Translations under genes and position numbers: made by a program
Shown here: positions 10,510 through 21,689 of the stretch, piece after piece
How the letters are laid out: each line of letters opens with the position of its first letter
How positions within the stretch are numbered: the first letter of the stretch is position 1
NCBI GenBank assembly: GCA_019671005.1
Contig: CM033719.1
Location: forward strand, 22,432,750 to 22,496,749
Direction: 5' to 3'
Source of the DNA: Hibiscus mutabilis
Lineage: Eukaryota > Streptophyta > Magnoliopsida > Malvales > Malvaceae
DNA: 64,000 nucleotides
The notes under the pieces: generated by a model
What the model was told of the DNA's origin: nothing
Databases searched by the model: none
Seen by the model: the letters and a program-made list of their open reading frames with translations, nothing else

Positions 10510-12681
10510 TGTAACACCCCGATCCCACCGGATCTGAGATGTTACATTCAGGTTACCTCTAACCTGGCCCATAAAATTTTGTTCCATTTAAAACCCCCAA
10601 GTTTAGCCATAAAACACAATTAAATAAAGTTATAAAATAAAAGTTTCATGATTAGTTCTAATCCAAAAACATAAATGGAGCTTCGAACGAATTAAAACAC
10701 CATATTTTAAAATAAGGTAAATATTAGAGTTACAGACCTACTACCATAAGGTTTCTATGGATACATAGTCAAACTACTAAAATCAAGGTACTGTACTCGA
10801 GTTGAATCGGTGCTGGGATATCCTTGTCGATATGCTCCTCCAAGCGAGTGGCTTGTCAACCTACGCACAAAAACAACAAATTCACACACTGAGCTTTGCA
10901 CACTGAGCTTACAAAGCTCAGTGATAAAATGTCTACTCTACTCTACTTCAGGACGTTCATGAAAGTAAGCACACAATAAAAGCAAGAGAATAAGATATGC
11001 GGCAAGAAATCAACAACAAGTACCACTACAGTGGTGTGAAAACCTGTTAACCCAGAACCACCAAGGCATCAGGTTCTTCCTCTTACTACATACTCGAAAA
11101 AAACTAGCTATTAGTTATTAACATGGGGTCATCTACATGGAAACACATAGCCGTCGACTAGGGGATAGCACATACTCGGAAACACATAGCCATTGAGTAG
11201 GAAATATCACATACTGAGAAACGCATAGCCATCGAGTACACTTGAACAAGTGAACAAGTACTACAGTACCATACCCGAGTATCTAAATCTCGTACCATTC
11301 AATCATGAAATCAATCAAAGGCTTACAAGGCCCATATACAAAACAAGGCAAGGAATGACCATTAAAAGAGGGCATCCAAAGACATAGTCCAACCAAAGGC
11401 TCAATATAACATTTCATCATATTTGATTTAGTTCCGTTAAAGCCCTTACCAAAATTGGGCAGTGGCAATAGTGGGTACTGGTCTGGTCCATTAAGTACCA
11501 GTACTAAGCCTACGGGTATCGATAATCGATTGTCCGTGCCGATACTAAAATATATTACTGGAATTACCCAGGCCAATCCGTATTAGTACTGGGTTAACCG
11601 TACCGATACACGAGACTAGGGTACTGGTAAGCTTCTGCCGTACTGATACCAAAATTAGCTATTGGAATCCTAAATAACCATGAGTATTAGTACGAGTCGA
11701 CCCGTACCGATATTGATTGAGTGGCGTACCAATACTGGTTGAAGCCCATACTGGTATGTTACACTCGATTCATCATTTTTCTTCAAGTTTAACAAGGGGT
11801 ACCGATAAAGGCCTCCCACGTACCGGTATTGAATCCTAGAAATGGCTTCCTAAGCTACGGGATTCAACACAAAACCTCCAAATTTGAACCACTCAACTGG
11901 TTTCATGCTTTTTAAAGTCTATTAGGTTTATTATTAACACTTTATGACCATTAAACCCACTTTTAACGCCCAAGATATATCATACTTCATGCTTAAAGCA
12001 AGGCAATCACTATTATGAAAGGCAAGAAGCATTTCAAAGTTAGAGATGTATAAACCTTAGTAAAAAACCTGAAATTCCCCCTATCACTAGTTTATTTCAC
12101 TTCTTCTCCTTGCCCTTGATATATGATTGTTCTCCAACTTTTTTTAACTAAACAACAACTGTAAAAAGAAGTTGTTACATTCTCAAAGGATTAGAAAGAA
12201 GCTTAGAAACGAATTTACAGCCTCAAATCCATCCTAAGACACCCCCCAACCAAAACCCCTCTAAAAACCAAAATTTTCATTTTACCACCATTTTCAAAGA
12301 TTTTTACCTCCAAGCGTAGATCTTGAGATATAGAACAACATAGCTGAATCTTGATTCAAGAATATGAGAAACAAGTGGTAAAGTTTGGGCCTTTCTAGAG
12401 TAAAATGATGGTTGTCTTGGAGAGAAAAAAGAGTGTACAAAGGAAGAAGATGAGTTATTGTTGATGGTGTAAATAAGCAACCTTTGTCTAAATGGTCAGC
12501 CCAAAAATGAAGTAATCATTATACAAGCCCTCCCTTTTCATAAACCTTCACTAAAATGGTCTTTTTAAAGCCCAAAGGCCACCGCACAAGGTCAAAATGG
12601 GTTAAAATTCTCCCTCCAAACCTAAATCCCAAGACTCGGGTCAACACTAACTGATTGACTCAAAAACTCTAGGTCGTTACA
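10510..12681 (-). repeat. Element A 3' LTR
   Basis: About 2.17 kb, TG...CA on the minus strand. It aligns by eye along its length with 27020-29200: shared phrases include the CCATAAAACACAATTAAAT block, ATGCTCCTCCAAGCGAGT, the stem-loop near 10901 and the terminal GACTCGGGTCAA...GTTACA. It contains a cluster of CG-type motifs (11465-11830, e.g. GTACCGATACACGAG and CGTACCGGTATTG), repeated ACATAGCC units (11140-11250) and a perfect 10-bp stem-loop. Confidence 0.9.
10901..10923. promoter_or_regulatory. Perfect LTR stem-loop
   Basis: Arms CACTGAGCTT and AAGCTCAGTG are exact reverse complements around a 3-base loop (ACA on the plus strand, TGT in the element sense). A further CACTGAGCTTTG copy lies just to the left at about 10887. 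Versions occur at the equivalent place in the other A-family LTRs (27341-27362, 35835-35857, 51105-51127). The role is unknown. A folded RNA element in the transcribed part of the LTR is the natural guess. Confidence 0.7.
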
Positions 12682-12696
12682 ACTCTACCCTCCTTA
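12682..12696 (-). other. Element A polypurine tract
   Basis: On the minus strand TAAGGAGGGTAGAGT directly precedes the TGTAACGACC start of the 3' LTR. This is the position and composition expected of the plus-strand primer of reverse transcription. Confidence 0.75.
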
Positions 12697-12900
12697 AAAA
12701 AATTGTCTACAGAATTTACCTGTACTGAAGAGATGCAGTTACAACAACTCCATATTGCCTCTGGTCTCCCAAGTGGCCTCTTCTATGCCATGGTTCCTCC
12801 ACAACATCTTTACCAATAGCATGCTCTTGTTACGTAGCTCTTTGACTCCCGAGTCAAGGATCCAAATTGATTCCTTTTCATAGGACAAATCAACACTTAC

Positions 12901-13636
12901 CTAAAATTCCTCAAGAGGAATGACATGGGTGATGTTAGAGCAATACCGCTGAAGCATCAAAACATAGAACACATTATGAATTTGTTCCAACTCTGGTGAT
13001 AAGGCCAACAGGTAAGCCACTGGTCCAATTCTCTCAATAATCTCGTATGATCCAATAAACCTCATACTTAACTTTTCTTTACGCACAAAGGGTATAACTA
13101 TTTCCACGGTGATACTTTAAGAAACACTTTGTCACCAACCTCATACTCAATATGCTTACGACATGAATCCGTATGAGTCTTTTATCGATAGATTGCTACT
13201 TGTAATTTGTCTAATTATTTGAACATTTTTCTTAATTTGTTTGATCAGATCAAATCCCGCAATTAGTCATTTGTTAAACTCAGTCCAGCACAAAAGAGTT
13301 CTACACTTACGCCTATACACACTTCAAAAGAAGCCATCTGAATACTCGATTGAAAGTTGTTATTGTAAGCGAACTCAAGCAACGGAAGATGCTCTTTCCA
13401 ACTACTCTCAAAATCAATGATGCAACATTGAAGCATGTCCTTATAAATCTGAACAACTCTCTTAGAAAGACCATCGGTCTGAGGATGGAAAGTTATACTA
13501 AAGTGTAATCGGGTGCCCAACTCCTCATGTAACTTTTTCAAAAATCTAGAAGTAAACCTTGGACCTCTATCGGAGATGATCAATGACGGCACACCATGAA
13601 GTCTCACAGTCTCCTTAATGTACAACTTGGGCAACC
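12901..13636 (-). pseudogene. Element A integrase, catalytic part and C-terminal domain, cut by element B
   Basis: The minus-strand frame 13263-13634 encodes KLYIKETVRLHGVPSL, then IISDRGPRFTSRF (second catalytic Asp present), then HPQTDGLSKRVVQ. The catalytic Glu of the usual GQSERVIQ motif is replaced by Lys (GAG to AAG class change), so the enzyme would be dead. It continues with LLEFAYNNNFQSSIQMA. After broken sequence, 12901-13107 gives LSMRFIGSYEIIERIGPVAY and LEQIHNVFYVLMLQRY, the GPY/F-type C-terminal domain of Tekay/Del chromoviruses. The 5' side stops at 13636, where element B begins, and the frame resumes at 24886. Confidence 0.85.
13632..13636. repeat. Target-site duplication CAACC of element B, left copy
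   Basis: CAACC directly precedes the TGTAATGACC start of element B. The matching CAACC is at 24881-24885 directly after its terminal GGTTACA. This is an exact 5-bp duplication, typical of Ty3/gypsy integration. Confidence 0.95.
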
Positions 13637-16600
13637 TGTAATGACCGGTTTTGGGCCTAGCAGTTTTAAGGCTAATTAAACGGTCTGGTGGATCGAGTTA
13701 GAGATACGAGTCAGATTCGAGAGCATATATTTTTCTGAAAGATAAAAATATGGAAAATGTTTAAAAATCTTATTTTAATATATTAAAATATTGGTGAAAG
13801 TAATTTTGGAAAATGAGCTTTGGAAGGGTGACATTTTGGCTAGTGACCAAAATGCAATTTTTGAAAACTATTTTTAAAAGGCGACTATTTTGTAAAAAGT
13901 CAAAACTTTGAATCTTTAAGGAGCTATTTTACCATTTGGTCTAATATGAGTTTTCTCTTAATTAAGATTATTTTTAAAAGAGTTTTAATTAAAGCAATTA
14001 AAAAGGATTTAGTTAAAAGGTAGTTATTTTTCCAAATCACAATTTGACGTAACTTTCTCTCAAAATACTCTCAGCCAAGAACTCTTTTTCCTATAATAGA
14101 TTCAAGGTAATGATCTTGTTTCTTAATCCTTTAATTTTCTAAATGATTCTTTAACTTGTTTTCTCAAAAATCTTATTGAATCTCATTGTTTTTCAAGAGG
14201 AAAACATCCAATTAAGGGGAAACTCACTCATTGGAGGTAAGTTTCATTCTTCTCCTCTAATTAAAGGTTATTTACTGAAATTCCCAAGTTCTTGGCTCTT
14301 TACATAGGTTTTCTAATAGGTTTTAAGTAATTAATTATGGAATTTTGCTTAATTGAGGTTTATTTGATGGAATATTGTGATTTTCGAATTGGATCTATTT
14401 TTCCAGTGTTGAGGATTGATTTCAATCTTATTTTGGATATATTATATGGTGGATAAGTTGTTTTTAATAATGAAATCCCGAAATTGGTTGAATCTCTAAT
14501 TGTTTAGGTTGATAGTTAATGGTTTTGGGGTTGTTTTTGGAGTTTAATCTTTGCTGGAAGTAAAAGGATGTTGTAAAAGGGTTGTTAGATGTTATTTGAT
14601 GAAGTTTGATGTACTGAATCGTTATATTATGGCTGGGTTAAGATTGAGAAGTGTTTGAGGTTGATTTCAGAAAGTTTTAGATGAGTTTTGAGTGGGCATC
14701 TTGAGAGCTGCGGGATTTTGATTTGAAATAGAGAGTTGGATGCATTTTAATGCATGTTTCCTTTGGTTTTGTGTGGCCAAAATAGGGGATAATCAAGGCG
14801 TAACATCTTGAGGTGGTTTGAGGCTTGTCGGGAGCTTGTTTCACGGTAGCAAGCGAGGTGAAGTGAAATCGGTGAGTGGAAACGGTCTTAAAAGTCTTTC
14901 AAAGGTTTGAAAGTGGTTTTGGAAGTTTAGGTGAAGTTTGAAACACTTACCTAAGCTTGGAAGTAAATTTCCTTCCTTTGCTCTTTAATATCGGTTCGGA
15001 TATGAGCATGTGTAATTCATGTTTTAGTCGTAAACATGGTTGGTTTTACTTACTGTAAATGCATGATTTTTAAGTACATATGTAGTGGTTTAAAAGTATA
15101 TTAAATGCTAGTGAGCATTTGGTTTTTATTTCGGTCGGGAATGTGATATTGCTATAGCAATGAATTTTGCATATGTGGGGATTTTGTGTAATGCATTGTA
15201 AAACAGTGAGTAAATGGTTTTGTAAATGATATATTGGCTATGTGACAAGGTGAGAAAACATTCGGATATAGTTGGCATGCCATAGGATAAAGTGAACTAT
15301 AATATGTTTAAAAATCGATCGTGGTTAAGGGTCCTTGAGGTATAGCGGTCGGCTACTCAGACTATGTTGTTATCACTTGGGTTGAGTAGTTGGTTTCCCT
15401 TGTTGATGTAAAGCTTGCGGTTGGTAAGGTTGTAAATTCATACGGTCGGCATGGGGTAGTCTTGATGATGGTCGGTCATTAAGGGAGATCCGTGTATCCG
15501 ATGTGTAAAGTTAACGGTCGGTTAACTAAAGATTAGAATCAGCTAATCAAGGATAGTGGTCGACTATCCGGGGTCACTATAATTGCCAATATATGAGAAT
15601 TCTAATGTAGAATCTATTTTTATGCTTTGGGATTTAAGCATGGTTTTGTATTTAATGCTTTGAAATTCAAGCATGGTTTTGTATCAAATGCTTTAGGGAT
15701 TTAAGCATGTGGAATATATTGTTTTTCATATAATTGATATGCATGTTTTGAATTATAATCATTAGAACTTGCTTAGGTCGTAAGCATGGTTTGAAAACAA
15801 GTGTTGGTTTTCAAGGGTTATAATGCATCATTGTTTTAAGAGCATCCTCACTAAGCAAGTTTGCTTACGCTCTTTTTTCCTAATGATACAGAGCATTAAG
15901 GCTTGGGGCAGCAAAGGCAAAGTCGTAGTGATCCAAGAGGCAAAGTAATTTTGAGTATGAAATCTGTTTATGTTTCTGGTTAATAAGGCAATATGTTCAC
16001 CATGGATTTTGGGACATGTAATTATGTTTTTCCATAGTTTTGAGCATGTGTAATGTTGTGATTTCGGAGTTTGATGTTGTTAAGCATGTTGTGTATCGTT
16101 ACCTATGATTGATGTTATGTGGATTGCCTAGGTATGCATCTAGATGGTTTTGCTTGGATGGCATGCTTTGATGAGCTTAACATGTTGAATATGGTATTAA
16201 AGTGGTGTTGGTATGGTATTTGTGTTGGAAAATGTTTATTTGAGCATTTTGGTATGTTTGGTGAAGTGTTTTAGGGAGCATGCCTATAGACTAATCTTTT
16301 TGGTTGCATAAGCTTGTATGGTAGCTAAATCTTGGTACAAGTGTTGATAAATGTATTATTGGATGTTTATATGCATGTATGCAAGTTGCTAGGACCTAAA
16401 TGCATCTAGATTTGTGTGAAAAACCAGCTAAAGATGACATTACAGGCCTAGACGTACCAATACACTGGGGACCGTATCGGTACGGCTAGGTAAGAATAGA
16501 CCAGGCATTCGGTACGAGCTTGATGCATCGGTACAGTTCATTGCTACTAAAAATTGACTTTTGGATTAAAACCCGCGTACCGAAACACCCATAAGGCGTA

Positions 16601-17164
16601 CCGATACGGTTGCTAGGTATTTTTAAACTAGACGTTAATTTTAGTTAGGCGTACCGGTACGATACTTAGTGTACCAAAATAAGGGCTATTGGTTTAGGGC
16701 ACCATATTGATATGGTCGGTAGCATATCGATACGTGTGGCCGTTGTTTCGGTTAATGTCATGGATATGCAGTTTTGTTTTCTTCCATTTTAGTCCCTGAA
16801 TGTTGATGTTGCAATCGTATGAGTATGGATAATATTTTTGAGCTGATTTTTGTCATGTGAATAAGTAAACATACTAATTGAGGATTGGTAACCTTAATTT
16901 CAAATTTGGTCATATAATTTAAAGCATTTATGTTTTAGTCCTCGTAATGAATGTGGTGCGATTGGTTGCCTTTCTATGATTCGTTTTCTTAAAAAAATCA
17001 CCTACTATGAGTGTGCACATGTAAGATTAATAATTTACATCTATACAAGATAAAAAGGAAAAAAATAGACCGACTTTTCGTAACCTTTCTCCAGTTTTCT
17101 TCGGCAAACCTAATGTAGCTCACTCGATTCGTTTGGGCGTCTAGACCGGGTCGAGGGGGTTATA
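13637..17164 (+). repeat. Element B 5' LTR
   Basis: About 3.53 kb, from TGTAATGACC to GGGGGTTATA (the final CA mutated to TA). It matches the 3' LTR from about 14640 onward. Internal features: the conserved GTTGGCATGCCATAGGA block (15271-15287), a cassette of GGTCGG-type repeats (about 15345-15585), the stem-loop CACTAAGCA...TGCTTACG (15848-15868), and a cluster of CGTACCGATACG-like motifs (16440-16740) followed by a conserved end block up to GTCTAGACCGGGTCGAGG. No coding sequence. Confidence 0.93.
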
Positions 17165-17169
17165 TTTAT

Positions 17170-17182
17170 TGGTATCAAAGCC
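17170..17182 (+). other. Element B primer-binding site (initiator Met tRNA type)
   Basis: TGGTATCAAAGCC lies 5 bases after the LTR end. The plant initiator-methionine tRNA PBS is normally TGGTATCAGAGCC, so there is one change (G to A). Confidence 0.85.
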
Positions 17183-17398
17183 AGGTTTTGAAAGGTTGGG
17201 ATATTTTTGTTTGATTGTATATCATCGCTTGTTATGCACGGTGATTGTGTATATGTACGGTGTTTGATTTATATCATGTAGAGGTATGAATTGGGAACAT
17301 ATTGCCTATTACCGAGGTTTTAAAATATTTTATAAGATGGTCTTGGATCCATTGCTTATGTTAGCCTAACTCTAATGTGTTTTGATAATTTTGTTAAC

Positions 17399-18440
17399 AT
17401 GGCTCGACGTGAGACACGTTCTATGGCTGGTAATACAGAAGTTGGGCAGAATAATGTTGAGAAAGAGAATCCCCCTAACGTTTTACCTCATACTTCTCTG
17501 TTGGTTTCTCCTATTGATGTTGGGGCTGGTGGTGTACCCCAAGCTCATCAAGTGCCATTATTTGGTGATTTAACCCCGTTAGTTCAGGCAATAACGGGAG
17601 GTTTTCAAGTGGCGATGGTTGGAGTGCATGTGCAGGCACTGGCACCTGCTGTAGTAGTTAATCCAGGGTTACCCTTAGAGCGTCTTCGCAGTTTCAGAGG
17701 TGTTACGTTCAAGGGTTTGAGCCCTGAGGTAGCCGAGGGATGGCTAGAGAGTACGATTCGTATTCTGAATTAGATGGGTTGTAATGATGAGTGCAAGCTG
17801 GGTTGTACCGTGTCATTGTTGCATGGTGATGCTTGTCATTGGTGGGTGACCACAATTGCTAGTATTCCGAAGGCAGGTGTAACTTGGGAGTTCTTTTGAA
17901 GTGCTTTCAAGAAGAAGTATCTTGGTCCTAGTATTTGGATGCGAGAAAATGTGAGTTTATGGCCTTGGAACAAGATGGCGTGTCCGTGGCTGAATATGAG
18001 GTGAAATTTGTCCGTTTGAGTCAGTCTGCCTCGGAGTTGGTTTTTGATGATCTTGAGAGGTGCAACAGTTTTCGCTATGGGTTGGTGAAGGATATCAAAA
18101 CATACATGTTGGCTGCAGACTACACAGATTTTGATGTGCTTGTGAACCGCGCTAAGGATTTTAAGCAGTCCTTAAGGGTAATAGGACAAGGTTCAGGCAT
18201 GAGCTCGAACAAGTATGGGGCTGATTTTGGTAGTTTCGGTAAGTAGAGTAGAAGGTTTTGTAATAAGAGGCATAAGTTGGATCACAAGTGAGGTGGCGAT
18301 GTTGGCCATGGTAACCAAGGTGTTCGTCTTATAGATGAGTGTGAGCGTTGTGGTAGATGCCACACGGGTAAGTGTTGGGGAAATACTATGAGTTGCTGGA
18401 TATGTGGATCGCCTGGTCACATGAAGCATGATTGTCCTCA
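17399..18440 (+). pseudogene. Element B gag
   Basis: The start is ATG at 17399 (MARRETRSMAG), 220 bp after the PBS. A ~125-residue open N-terminal part ends in LERLRSFRGVTFKGLSPEVAEGW, after which a stop replaces the normal sense codon. The gag core continues (LHGDACHWWV; after a frame shift at about 17925, YLDARKCEFMALEQ and RYGLVKDI). A zinc knuckle CWICGSPGHMKHDC (CX2CX4HX4C) lies at about 18391-18432, preceded by a second Cys-rich piece CERCGRC. Gag would form the particle and bind the RNA through the knuckle. Stops include TGG to TGA (EFFWSAF) and probably CAG to TAG (GKQSRR). The stops and frame shifts make it a pseudogene. Confidence 0.88.
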
Positions 18441-18482
18441 TGCTATGGGTGATACACTGTACCTTCTAGGGTTACTTTTACC

Positions 18483-18869
18483 TTGCAATCTCTGTCGATG
18501 TTTTCTTTGATTGATTCGGGGTCTACTCATTCATATAAATTAAGTGAGCATGCATCATTGCTGAATATTCCTGTTGAGATTTTGGATGTTGGCATGTTAG
18601 TAACTAGTTCTTTTGGAGAGACGGTTGCAACTAGAAGGTTGCATAGGCATTGTCCTTTGGCAGTGCAAGGTCATGAATTTGCTGCGAATTTGATGGAGTT
18701 GCCATTTCATGGTTTTGACGTTATCTTGGGTATGGATTGGTTAAGTGAGCACAAGGCGGTGGTGGATTGTGAGTCCAAAATGATTTATTTGAAGTTGGCC
18801 GATGATTATGAAGTTGTGGTGGTTGGTGAGAATGTAAAATTCTTATCCAATGTTGTGTCAGATTCTTGA
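18483..18869 (+). pseudogene. Element B aspartic protease region
   Basis: The open frame contains SLIDSGSTHSY, the D-S-G active site with the usual T-H-S context, then GHEFAANLMELPFHGFDVI and LGMDWLSEHKAVVDC. This is the conserved C-terminal protease block of plant Ty3 elements (ILGMDWL...A.idC). The active site is intact and the domain has no internal stop, but it is frame-shifted relative to gag and followed by stops before RT. Confidence 0.88.
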
Positions 18870-18882
18870 GCAGAGAGGATAA

Positions 18883-20234
18883 TGTTTGATGGTTGCCAAG
18901 CTTATTTGGCTATTGTTATGAATCCGGAAGCTAAAGGTGTTCGGGTGCAGGATATTCGGGCTGTATATGATTATTCAAAAGTTTTTCCTGAAGAGTTGTC
19001 GGGTTTACCTCCGGATAGGGAGGTAAAATTTTGTATTGAAACGTAAAAAAGTACAACTCCATTGTCTATTGCTCCATATCGGATGGTACCGAAAGAGTTG
19101 AAAAAGTTAAAGTCTCAGCTTCAGGAGTCGTTAGATCATGGGTTTATTCGACCAAATATTTCTCCTTGGGGTACTCCAGTTATTTCTGTGAAGAAGAATG
19201 ATGGATCGATGCGTATGTGCATTGATTATCGCTAGTTGAATAAGTTGACGGTGAAGAGCAAATATCCGTTGCCGCAGATTGATGACTTATTCGATCAGTT
19301 TCGCGAGGCAGCGGTGTTTTTGAAGATTGATTTAAGGTCAGGGTAATACTAGTTGAAAGTAAAGGATGTGGATATGCATAAGATGGTGTTTCATACTAGG
19401 TACAAGCATTACGAGTTTTTCGTAATACCATTTGGTTTGACGAATGCCCTGACGACTTTCACGAACATGATGAATAGAGTGTTTCATGAGTATCTTGATC
19501 AGTTTGTGGTGGTTTTTATCGATGATATACTCGTGTACTCTCGTACCGAGGAGGAGCATGACCGGTATTTGCGGATCGTGTTGCAAGTGCTGAAGGATAA
19601 TTAGTTGTATGCCAAGTTAAGCAATTGCGAGTTTTGGCTCAAGGAGGTGATGTTTCTTGGACATGTGGTATCCGCAGAGGGTATTCGTGTTGATCCACAA
19701 AAAGTTGAGGCTATTCTCAATTGGAAACAACCTAAGACCGTATCAAATATGCGTAGTTTTCTTGGGTTGGCTGGTTATTATCGTCGTTGTGTTGAGGAGT
19801 TTTTGAGTATCGCAGCTCCGTTGACAAAGTTGCTGCAGAAGAGTGTTCATTTCGTGTGGACGGAGAAGCAGCAACAGAGTTTTAAGAAGTTGAATGAGGT
19901 TTTGACATATGCTCCTGTGTTGATTCAGCCTGATTTAGGAAAGGAGTTTGTGGTCTATAGTGATGCATCGTATGTTGGCTTGGGTTGTGTGCTGATGCAG
20001 GATTAAAAGGTTGTGGCCTATGCGTCGAGGCAGTTGAAGGTTCATGAGCATAACTATCCAACTCATTATTTAGAGCTTGCGGCTATGGTGTTTGCCTTGA
20101 AGATTTGGTGACACTACTTTTATGGTGAAAAGTGTGTAGTTTTCACGGATCACAAGAGTTTGGAATATTTGATGTCTCAAAAGGATTTAAACATTAGGCA
20201 ACGAAGGTGGTTGGAGTTTCTTAAGGATTAAGAC
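18883..20234 (+). pseudogene. Element B reverse transcriptase and RNase H
   Basis: RT blocks in order: FPEELSGLPPDREV, PISPWG-like NISPWGTPV, SMRMCIDYR, KSKYPLPQIDDLFDQ, YEFFVIPFGLTNA, catalytic FIDDILVYS (both Asp present), LSNCEFWL, FLGHVVSAEGI, MRSFLGLAGYYRR. RNase H follows with VVYSDASYVGLGCVLMQ and FTDHKSLEYLMSQKDLN. At least eight stops cut it: CAG to TAG in DYRQLNK and YYQLK, CGA to TGA in KIWRHY, and others. The domain order and linker lengths are those of full-length family members, so decay here is mostly by point changes. Confidence 0.93.
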
Positions 20235-21678
20235 TTGACAATTGAGTATCATCCTAGAAAGGCCAATGTGATTACAGATGCCAATGTGGTTACAGATGCG
20301 TTGAGTCGTAAGGTTTCGGTTGAGCTTAGAGCGATGATTGCGAGGTTGAGTGTGACACGAGAAGACGGGTTGTTGGCTGAATTGCAAGTTAAGCCTACTT
20401 TGTCACAAATGATTAAGGCTAAGCAATTGTTTGATGATTCTTTCGTTCATCATGTTAAGGACATAGCGGATGGTAATCCAACGGATTTTCATTTTCATTT
20501 TGATGATTATAGTGTTTTGTGCTTTAAGGGCCGATTAGTGGTACCAAAAGTCCCGGAGCTCAGGCACACTATTTTGATGGAGTCACATTCTTGTCCTTTT
20601 ACTATGCATCCGGGTAGTACCAAGATGTATCGTGATTTGAAGGAAAGGTACTATTAGGTTGGTTTGAAAAAGGATGTGGCAGAGTTTGTGTCCAAGTGTA
20701 TGGTGTGTCAGCGGGCTAAAGCTGAACATCAGTTTCCATCCGGGTTGTTAAATGGGAGAGAATCACCATGAACTTTGTGACAGGGTTTTCGTTGACACCG
20801 GCTAAAAAGGATTCCATTTGGGTGATTGTTGATCAGTTTACAAAGTGTGCACATTTTCTGCCAGTGGATATGACGTACAACTTGGACAAGCTGGCAGATT
20901 TGTATATAGCTGAGATTGTGCGTTTGCACGGGGTACCAAAGTCTATTGTTTTGAATAGAGGTCTGAGGTTTACAACAAGGTTTTGGAGATGTTTACATTA
21001 GGCTTTGGGATCAAGGTTGAGTTTCAGTATCGCATATTATCCTCAGACGAATGGCCAGTCTGAGCGTGTTATCCAGGTCTTGGAGGATATGTTGAGATAT
21101 TGTATTATTGAGTTCCAAGGAACCTGGGAGAAACATTTTCCTTTGGTTGAATTTGCTTATAATAATAGCTATCAAGCGAGTATTCATATGGCACCGTATA
21201 AGGCATTGTATGGCCTGAGGTGTCGTACGCCCTTGTGTTGGGGTGAGGTGGGGGAAAAGCATGTTTCCTTGCTACATGGGTTGAAAGACGCGAATAGAAA
21301 GTTAAGCTTGTGTGTGAACGCTTGAAAGCGGCTGCGGATCTGCAAAAATATTGCACGGATTTGAAGCGTAGGGAAATTGAATATACGGCGGGTGATATTG
21401 TGCTCTTGAAAGTGTCACCGTGGAAGAAGGTTATGTGGTTTGGACGTAAGGGTAAGCTTATTACGAGGTTTATTAGACCACATGAGATCGTGAAGCGTGT
21501 TGGTCCCGTGGCTTATCGGTTGGGGTTGCCTCCCGAGCTTGAGAAAATACATGATGTATTCCATGTATCTATGTTACGAAGGTATCGGTCAGATCATTCG
21601 CACATTATACCGGTGGAGGATATTGATTTGAGACCGGATTTATCCTTTAATGAGGAGCCGGTGGAAATCCTTGATTGA
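20235..21678 (+). pseudogene. Element B integrase
   Basis: It begins with EYHPRKANV and an 18-bp in-frame duplication (NVITDA NVVTDA) before LSRK. The HHCC region includes HSCPFTMHPGS and CMVCQRAKAEHQ. The core has WVIVDQFTKCAHFLPV (first Asp), but the second Asp block reads SIVLNRGLRFTTRFW where the family has SDRDPRF, so the catalytic Asp is now Asn. YYPQTNGQSERVIQ keeps the Glu. The C-terminal GPY/F region (LITRFIRPHEIVKRVGPVAY, LEKIHDVFHVSMLRRY, SHIIPVEDIDLRPDLSF) is well preserved. Reading ends at VEILD-stop, exactly where the pol joins mid-LTR sequence, so the normal tail is deleted. Confidence 0.92.
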
Positions 21679-21689
21679 GACCAGATTAA

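Noticed and set aside
18193..18441. Minus-strand 82-codon frame under gag of element B
   Set aside because: It is antisense to the gag zinc-knuckle region, which explains the sequence on the plus strand.
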